Below are positions 34,086-42,902 of a stretch of 42,902 nt of DNA, one piece after another. The notes beneath the pieces were generated by a model. It was not told the DNA's origin. It worked only from the letters and a program-made list of their open reading frames with translations, and made no database searches. The translations under genes were made by a program, and so were the position numbers. The number at the start of each line of letters is the position of its first letter. Positions within the stretch are counted from its first letter, which is position 1. The stretch is from positions 157,108 to 200,009 of the forward strand of contig NW_003116952.1 of assembly GCF_000003605.2 (NCBI RefSeq), read 5' to 3'. The DNA comes from Saccoglossus kowalevskii. Taxonomy: Eukaryota > Hemichordata > Enteropneusta > Harrimaniidae.

Positions 34086-35489
34086 ATATGAAAAATAGAA
34101 AAAAAACATTCAACAATTCAGCCATTTTTGCATGTGACAAACCGCGGAATACATATTGGTCGTCTAGGGCGCTAATAGTTTTAAATAATTCAGAGGAATA
34201 TATGCATAATGACGTGAGCAGTCACCAGACTGAACCAAACAATGTATTTTCCATGCGTCGTGTGCATGTAGCATCGACCACACGCACCAAATGTTACGGT
34301 TACATATATCAATGGAACAGTAGACGCAATGACTAAAAAGAATGAAACACTATTTGTATCATGACTTTCTCGCACTAAACGAGATCTCGGCGTCAATTCG
34401 CTTCTAAAGAGATGTTGAGAAAAACATGTAAAATACATCTGAGTGCAACATCTTCATTCAGAATAAATTACAGTATATTCTTTCTATTAGTATATGGCGT
34501 TCTATTGGGTGGTGACGGTTATAACTTCTAATCCCACTTCGTACTGTTTCAAGTTATGTTTACTGTTTATATCCTCATCACAACATGCCATAACGGATTT
34601 CAACTCTTTTCATAAGCTTCCAGATCTAACATTGTTTTCGTCTGTCGGTCTGGGTTCAGAGTCCTCTATGACTACGAACAATTTTACTTGCAATTATGCA
34701 CTATATTATTCAAAAAAATCTTGTAAAACATGTCTTACCGGAATGAAAATGTCGAAATGATTGATTACTGCTATTATATAAGGTATTAAGAAAACTCGTG
34801 CTACGTAATTAACCCTGGTTCGATGTAACGTTATACTAACCCTAATTAGAATATATACTGCATCCTATGCTATTGTATCCATACACTTAGGATTGAAGTC
34901 GTCTCGATTTCAACTAAGATTGTTTCAGAGACTTAATAAGTCTATAAGATTACATGTAGGCGTCGGATTATAAATATTGATATACATATTGTGTTGTTTC
35001 TGCACGTTTGGTTGTTCGTTTAACGTGAAGATAATTCATTTCTTTCCAACTGATTACATTAGTGACGTTTACACGCAACCGGACCAGCACTGAAACCACT
35101 AACTCTGGGAACCGCGCCCTCCTTTGATACCTCTAGAAAGGTGAAAAACAGGTATAGTGCTGTTATATATTCCAATTCACGGCGACAACACTTATTGTTG
35201 TATTATTCAATGAATTGGTGAATGTATCATCAAAATGTGCATATGCCGTGTCACAATAAGGTTGTCAATGTTCCCGGAAATAAAACAGTCGGTTATGAAT
35301 TTACATATCGTTATCTGGACAGAAAAAAACACACCCTTTGAGTAAATCGGCCAACAGATTCGAGAGGTTGAAATTGATGACTACGATACTGACAAGTTAT
35401 ATATTACTTGAAAGTTGTCGGTTATGATTGATATGAAAAAAACTTATAAGTTATAATTGCGTTTTTACATCGAATTCACCCAATAGTTA
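34086..35489. other. intergenic DNA
   Basis: The stretch is AT-rich. Open frames such as 34494-34760 lack coding signatures. No repeats or RNA genes are recognised. Confidence 0.55.
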
Positions 35490-35613
35490 CGTTCGCGCAC
35501 AGTGCCCTTGCACGGCTAAGAGATCAAACACGCCAGCCCATGCTATGCCCATGATCTGCGTTTAAGACCCGGGCCAGATCTTTAGCACGGGCTAACGAAG
35601 GGTTGCGCGAACG
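35490..35613. mobile_element. 124-bp fold-back (MITE-like) element
   Basis: CGTTCGCGCA (35490-35499) and TGCGCGAACG (35604-35613) are perfect 10-bp inverted ends. Inner GGCTAAGAGATC pairs with GATCTTTAGC, so symmetry extends through 36-37-bp imperfect arms. The element is much richer in G+C than its surroundings. It has no open frame and no clear target-site duplication. TTAGCCCG-type words at 35895 and 35982 may be fragments of relatives. Confidence 0.6.
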
Positions 35614-38600
35614 CTCAGCTCAGACTAAGCACTAAAAACGCCATTGTCAATGTTCATTTTAGAAGATTTATTATTATATTCATAACTATTCACTTCGGTA
35701 TGCCATTGCTGACGTCTGACATTCAAAAGGAACACGACTAGGGAGTTCTTGAGAAAACAATGAACCAACTTTTATTCTGCAATCGGCACTTTATGAATTT
35801 GCTTTGGTATTGTTTTATAGCCGAATAACTAGAATGTATATCATAGTTAAAAGGACTGTAGATTTGTACATTCTTAACAAGTTTGTGCGCTCCTTAGCCC
35901 GAGCTAACCACTGTTTCCTCCTGTTCGTGTACGAAATTGAGTCTAGCCGATATGCAAACATACGGCATTAGCTTAAAATTTTAGCCCGTAGTAGGTGTAG
36001 CCTGAACACGACTATGATGATCTCTCATTGGAAATTGTTTACACTACTGCATATCTATCAGAGGCATGGATAGCAGAGTGGATAAATAACCACGAATGGG
36101 ATTAATGGGATTAAGGTCGTTTAAACAATGACCAAGTTTACGAGGGAGAATTTAATATGTCAGAACAGCCTGTGCTGGAAGAGTACGGTGGTTCCGATCT
36201 AAGACTTGGTCTGATTGCATGGATATTCCGAACGGAAATCTATTAAAATTCAACAGAGCATTTGTGTTCACTGGTAATTTAACCTCACAACCATTGATTA
36301 TTTGGGGCAATTAAACTGTTTGAAAGCACTCATTTCTCGATAATTTGATCTAACTCATGTATATTTAGGTTTTATATTTAGCTGCATCAGGGTAATTTTA
36401 AGGTATAACGTTCCAGCTTTCCGTCTCCACACAGCAGTTAAGTGGTTTAAAAGAGAATAGCGTCATCACAGTTGAATTATAGAAACGTTCAACCAATCAG
36501 ATTGCTCATTCTATCTGGTAAAGAGAATACAATGTATACAACAGTGATCCAGGTGTGTGTAAATCGAATACGATAACATAGTTGTGACAGAAATAATTAG
36601 ACGTATCTTCACATTCCCACTGCTGTACTCTTATTGATGGTGAAAGCACCGACTGGAAACCCCTCTGAATACATGAGACGGTGAATGAAATTTTAGTATT
36701 TCTAACAACGAATCTGATTGGTTTATGGCTTGGCTATCGCGCCCAATCATACCTTCAACATACTACAAGCTTATCAATAGACTTACCGCATAGGTTCGTG
36801 GAGAATTAATCGTAAACTATTCATGTAAATGTGTTATTTTTCTGATCTCACGAGTGATACACGCATGTGTAAAGCAATATATATTGACAATATTCATAAC
36901 ACATTTAAGATACTGTAAGCCAAACCAAGGAACGTTATGTCGTAGAAAGCCCATACTGTGCGAACATAAATAAAACCCGATGCAAGCAGGATATCAAAAT
37001 ACTAAACTCGGTCAATACGCCATCGTCGTATGTTCTTGTCTGATTCAACCACGTGAACACATGCGCATGTTTAAATATTCATCTACTGCCGAACACCATT
37101 GTGTTAGCAGTAGAAGCTCACACAGTCTGCCTGCAGCAGTCGGTACCTGGATAGATATATCCGCGTGATCCGTAACATTATTTTCGGTGAGTCAATTTGT
37201 ACAAAGAACATCAAAGTTCATCCCATAGGCTGATGGTTCTAGTCTCGACGGTTTCCGCGCATGTTGTAGAGAATCGACCATGAACAGTAACGTATTTTGC
37301 GAATTTTACTAACACAAGGTAAGTATCTAGATTTGCATGACTTGAACATGTAACGTAAGTTATGTGAGATTTGAACAAATATTCTCAGTTGAGTTTCGAG
37401 TTATTTTATTGATTTGATTGTTGTACTAAGACCCGTTTTAGCTGCTCTTTCTTTCATAGATGTTCAACATTTCGCACATTATAATGTATATCTTTCAATG
37501 AAAATCTGAATGACCACGTGTTTACTACATATACTATGTGCTTACCATGTATTCGACGTTCTAAGTACAAATTTATTGCTCTTAGTACTAACTACAAAAT
37601 AGCTACACACAATTGAATATTCGTCACGAAGAACGAGAGATGGTAGCCTAGCAACCGTATAAACCGATACTCGTGATATTGTATTCAATGCCTAGCAGCA
37701 CTAGATCGATGTCACCATGGCGAAAGTTGCAATCCATGAATGTTAAAATATTCACACAGTCAGAAATTAAATTGAAATATCATACTTCCGTATATTGAAA
37801 TTTGACAGGTAACACTTGAGTGTAATCCCACTTACTTCCGGTTAACCATGAGGTAATATCCGCTGTGTGGTGTGATGCAAGTGTTAAATATACGCCGAGT
37901 GCTCCCAATCATGAGAAAACTCTTCAAATTTAGAAAGATTAAAGTAGAAAATAAGAGTTTGAGTGTTGGTTTTTGCGGTAAAACTGTAAATAATGTTTCC
38001 CGTCCATTTTTTTTTCTAAAAATTATTCTACTGAGGAAAACACGATGTTGCAAATATGCACAGGTATGATTATATAGAAATAATAAATATATATATATGA
38101 AAGTCATTGTAGTGTTCTAAACTTATCGTGTAGTATCCATGGCAACATGGCAATCGTAGACATTGATCATACACGATGTGTATGCGGTGTTTTACTGCGT
38201 ATTTCATATGGTAGCGAAACTGATTATTTGAAATTTGCTCAGAAATACCGTGACATTCATAATAAATAAATATGTTCACTATATGCAAATAGCGCAATTA
38301 CAATACCATTAAATGTTGAACATCCACAGAAATAGATGCAGAGATGTTTATTCAATTGCAATAACAAAACGTCACTGTTTATGAGCACTGACGTAAATCA
38401 CAAATTGAACACATATCACATTACCGTCTGCAACTACATGTTGACACTACTATTGACTACGAGCAGCAAAATGAAGCGTGATGTTAAATATTGATCATTT
38501 TATACAAGACAAGTATATATACTTTCACTTTGGACCATATTCACACGACACGTTGTTGCCCATGATTATAAATATTTGATTTTGTAAAAGGATCAATACG

Positions 38601-40370
38601 AATCGTTAAATGAATTCAGTGAAAATCACACGTACAGTCAAGTCTTAGCGTAACCGACATTGTAACACAGCAAATGACGGTGATTATAATGAGCCTTATC
38701 AAAATGATTATGAATAAATGAAAGTGGTAATTTGACATCTGGTGATTTCATACATTTCTATACGTCTGTTAACACTCTATGCTTGAGTATTCTTTTGTTC
38801 ATTTAGCAGTACCGGATTCTGCCGTTAATTCGCCCTGGGCCATTAAACGCAAGTTTTGGTTTTAAAGCAAATAAAATGGGACCAAGAAATCGCCCAGAGC
38901 GATTTTTCGGTAGTTTTCAAAGTTTTTTTTTTTTTTTAATATTTTGGCGTCATTTTTCGGACATTGCAATCTTTCCTGCCGCCTAAAATAGTCTATTTAC
39001 GTTTTTATTCAAGGGTATGTTTATTGTGACTAGCGTGAATGGGTAAGCTGCGTTCCGACAATAAGCTGTTATCACTGTAAACAATGTTTAATTCTTCTTC
39101 TAATGCTCAGTTTATCATTTGAAAACAACTATTTTTGTATTTGAAAAAAATAAATCAAGCCGTTTTCCCATCAAAATCTAAGCCAAAATAACGTACTATT
39201 TAAATGAGCTATGGTAATTTGAACACGTTGGCATCACCCAGCATTTTGATTGGTTAATCAGCGATTTGACCTATTGGTCAACTCATGCAAGAGAAAGAAC
39301 ATGGCGGATACCCTACAGCATCGAGCGTTTACATGGGACCAGAATCATAATCAAAATTAGGAAATTAATTTGAATTGTATTTTAATTTCATAACAATTTA
39401 TTTTGTGTACGTATTATAATCACTATTGAGTAATAATCAACAAATGTGAAACGCAGCATGACCGGATTGCGCAACCGTGATCGTTTGCTACTACGCAATG
39501 CAGTTGTGTTCGGTAATATAAGCCCACAGTCGTCGTGTTTGATGCGACTCCCATATGCCATATACAACGCGTGTAAAATACGTTGCTTCTTTACAGAAAA
39601 TTCGATCGCTGGCAACTGAACTATTGGTGAAGAAAGGCATGTCTTTAAACCACTGACAGGAACGCATGTGCTTGCCTATTTCCTTCCCAATGCTTTTTGA
39701 ATGCACGAATCGCAGTGTTTAATAATTGATTGCGTCGAACGTGGGTTGTATTCCTGGTATGAGAATGGATCGTATTTCCTCCACAACCGCGCACCTGTTT
39801 TTGGCAGGCAGCTGAAAATACCCCAATTTGGAGATGCCTCATTGTTCAGGTATTATAAGTATAGGACACATCCATGCCGGTATTGATTATGACGTCACAG
39901 ATTTGCATAACTCGTTCATTTCGGGCAAAATGTGTTTTATTCATTGTGGAGGCATCGAGTAAATAATTGATGATAAGCATTACGACAGCAGTAATTATAT
40001 GTGGCGCCTTTCCCTCACTCGATTCGTTTAAGATGATTTTCCCAAATTGTCTGCGTCATTGTTCACGTTTGAGTCCCACTACATGTAATCTAGTATTATT
40101 ATACATCTGTCACCGTAACGCCACAAGTTACAGCGTGCTGTAATTTTGCGGTATTTTACGAGGTATTGTCACCTTACCATATAAGGAAATGCGAATTCCA
40201 AATGTGAAATGATTACGCGCATAAGCGTCTTTTAATAATAAAAACAAACGCGGCTGCCACCAGGGTTTGTCCGTACTCCACACAAAGAAGTTCGCTAAAT
40301 CTGTTCTAAACTTTTTAGATTTCAGCATTCCTATGATGTATCATTGGGAGGAAAAGATGTATAATAATAA
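35614..40370. other. intergenic DNA
   Basis: A tandem ATGGGATTA pair lies near 36097. AACACAAG/GTAAGT at about 37318/37319 is a near-perfect donor, perhaps of an untranslated first exon. TGACGTCA lies at 39890. The stretch 39640-39890 is less AT-rich and has overlapping open frames on both strands, but no convincing exon. Confidence 0.5.
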
Positions 40371-40478
40371 AGTTATTACGAGGATACTGCGCAAAGTATG
40401 CACTCAGACAGTACGCCGTCGCATCGAACTTCGCTGTACTGTCTTCGTGCATACTTTTCGGTATCCTCGGAGTAACCT
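40371..40478. mobile_element. 108-bp fold-back element
   Basis: Left arm 40371-40414 and right arm 40436-40478 are near-perfect inverted copies. GAGGATAC pairs with GTATCCTC, AAAGTATGCAC with GTGCATACTTT, and AGACAGTAC with GTACTGTCT, with two small mismatched internal loops. The 21-base loop plus left arm holds the 22-base sequence also present at 11523. It may be a non-autonomous fold-back transposon or a relic; an RNA hairpin is the other option. Confidence 0.7.
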
Positions 40479-42902
40479 CATGTATACAACGCATGCAATA
40501 CACATTGTTGTTCACACAAAATAATCTAGAATATAATTTTATCAGCCCTAGAAGCTTATAAGCGCTAGTTGATAACTGACATCCTTACCATAAATACAGA
40601 ACAGAAACCAAAGCTTAATTTTCCGATGCGTGAAATAAATGTTAGAAGTCTGAAAAAATCTACGATGAACAGTTAATTCCTTGTTCAAGCTATCAATCCC
40701 ACTAACGTCCAAATGCTTCCTAAATCGGACACGTAAAAGCAGCACATACAAAGTAATAACACAATATGTCAGGCTTCATCTTTAAACGAGCAGCTGATTA
40801 AATTGTATTATATGACGGAGGTCTTTGAGGGTAAAATATTACAGTTCGGTTATTACAACGCTTATGTCTCTAAGTGAGGGTTGTATAAGTTATACCACCG
40901 CGAGCACTCACAATAAATGTCGACTACGTGCGAAATCAATAACATATTATGTTAGTATATATAATGAACTTTGTACTCTGCTTGGCGTTCAACAATCAAC
41001 AATCTCTCAAACTGAGATAATTGATTTGAAGAATATCTACTGAAACTGTACTAATCTGTTTATTTCATGGAATCATAAAGAATTTTACGGGTTTTGACTG
41101 ACCTTTACGACTTTTTATTGGAGCAGATTGAAACATAGGAATTATGTATTAGAAAATTGTAATTGTATGAGCACTGTACATGAGGATGCCCCGGGGGAAT
41201 TGACACAGCATGCTGAGCGATCTGCATTCAAGGCATTATAATAATAATTTGTAACATACGACGCCCGGGGAGACACCTAGACATCTTCCTTTGCTACTTT
41301 GAGAAAAAAAAAACTGTTTGCAAATTTAAAGATGATTGTATTTCAAACTGTTTTATTGTGGACTTTCGGATTATTACAAGGGTAGTTAAAATAGCCTTAT
41401 TTAAGGACATCTCCTGTTTTCATACTGTTGGATTTTATAAAGTAGGCAAACAACAGCTTTAATTTGCTTTTAAAATGTGTACACATGTACAAATATGCTT
41501 ACTTTTCGAGTTCAAGTTTACAATTGAATCATGAAACCCCTATGTATGTATCCGCTAGTCTCTTGTACATGGCAATCAAATATAAGGTTGACTTTGATCA
41601 GTGTGATGTCTGCTGTTTCATACCTAATGTATTAATATTGAAAATCTGACATGCCACTCGTCGTTTGTAACACAGAAAGATTTATGGTGCGCCTGATTGC
41701 GCCATCGCCTTGTAGGATGCACAGACGATTTGGTTATTTTGCACAAAATCAAATGATTCGTACGAATATAACCTTTCTCAGGGCATCGTATCAATTAAAA
41801 CATTTACGTGTCATGCAGTGGCGTGATAAATATATATTTGAAGGAAGACATTTGTGATTAATGCACAACTGGCTGGGAACGAGGATTAATGCACAACTGG
41901 CTGCGAACGAGACAGCATGTTGCGTCACGTACACGGACAGAATACCACGTGATACTGAAACCGACGAGTTAATTATTGACCTTAGAAGAATGAATTACGC
42001 GTGTGACTGTACTACTGGCATTGTTAATGGTTTCAGTATGTGGAGCGGTTCATGAGTGAGAAACTCTAAAACTACCCTTTCTAAACTAGAGGAGATACAA
42101 TTGGTGATATAACCTTCTTGTTTTTTGTAAATAGTGATTTTATAATACAAAGATATCACTCAACCTTTTGTTGAACAACAGATATGCAGCTATAATGTTC
42201 ATTTCACAAATAGCCTATAATGATCGTAATATCAAACATTTTGTGCCATTGTGTGAAACCGATTTTTACTATTAAGTGTGGGTGAATGTCAAGTCATGCA
42301 TTCTGTGCTGTTTTATCTAATATGACAATTAATTCCGTACTGACACACGTACATACTGATTATGTAACGTGCATTACAAAAAGTAAAGTCAATAACACCT
42401 TTTGATTTTAAAATTCTGAGCAATGGCTGATGCACAGTCCCTCTATCCCCGGTCTGGAAACGGTCATTGTATTAGGTGTGAATTGGTCTCATTCTTTGGC
42501 AAAGGCGCGTTGCTGGTATACGCAAAGCATTGTCATGTGATCAATACACAGTCGCTCACTATTTTTGACATCGTCAGTGCTATGTGTTTTTTTAAAACTT
42601 AGTTGTTTATTCCAGAATTCGAACTTTTTCACATAATTTTTTAATCAGGATATCTGTGTAAGGTCATATTTTAGCCCGCGAGTAGTTTTTTAATTCATCT
42701 ATTTTACCAGCAGCGACACATTTTCACAATAAATTTTCATACTTTTACACCCAGAAATTGTTTGTGTATGATTTTGGGGTGATTGGAATGAACTCTATTT
42801 TATTTACCATACTTCTCGACGCGAAACCAATATTTTCCTTTGATTTTGACATTTTATGGTCGAAACATATCATTAAAAATTGGTTGGCTGATTTTTTATG
42901 TG
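40479..42902. other. intergenic DNA to window end
   Basis: No gene is supported. A 28-bp unit (GATTAATGCACAACTGGCTG plus GAACGAG-like end) is duplicated in tandem at 41856 and 41884. The remainder is AT-rich with short chance open frames. Confidence 0.55.
41856..41911. repeat. 28-bp tandem duplication
   Basis: Two adjacent copies of GATTAATGCACAACTGGCTG followed by (G/C)GAACGAG differ at one base, so the duplication is recent. Confidence 0.9.

Noticed and set aside
39645-39886. Overlapping open frames on both strands
   Set aside because: Neither has family motifs or good splice sites; the stretch is simply less AT-rich.

Overview
This window is eukaryotic, from a metazoan and most likely an invertebrate. 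It is AT-rich, its genes are split by GT-AG introns, and most of it is intronic or intergenic DNA with minisatellites and fold-back repeats. Short CGCCCTCTAG-type repeat termini and a TRPC4/5-like channel hint at an invertebrate deuterostome, but the sequence does not fix the species.

The left end (638-7060, + strand) holds the last seven coding exons of a transient receptor potential canonical (TRPC) cation channel. All splice phases agree and give a continuous 602-residue C-terminal part: pre-S1 elbow, S1-S6, pore helix, TRP helix and a calmodulin/IP3R-binding-like tail. The ankyrin-repeat N-terminus lies upstream of base 1. Intron 1 of this part carries ten copies of a 51-bp minisatellite.

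Two short two-exon genes for single-pass membrane proteins follow on the same strand. One (9347-9505 joined to 10027-10536) predicts 222 residues. The other (14325-14403 joined to 16183-16394) predicts a 96-residue protein with a signal peptide and almost no ectodomain. I recognise neither family. The 222-residue gene is bracketed by two copies of one dispersed repeat, and one copy lies directly in front of its TATA-like box.

From about 16.4 kb to the end I find no convincing protein gene. The main structure is a 50-bp satellite array (about 23.6-27.4 kb) broken by a 953-base assembly gap. There is also a 68-bp array (31.1-31.5 kb), several fold-back elements (7.96, 35.5 and 40.4 kb), and isolated promoter-like signatures: YY1 type at 11.45 and 20.91 kb, ETS/CRE at 29.13 kb and NRF1 type at 33.09 kb. 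These could mark first exons of genes whose coding parts lie elsewhere. One weak candidate membrane-segment exon lies at 33.62 kb.

The three genes share strand and membrane location. Nothing in the sequence shows that they work together.
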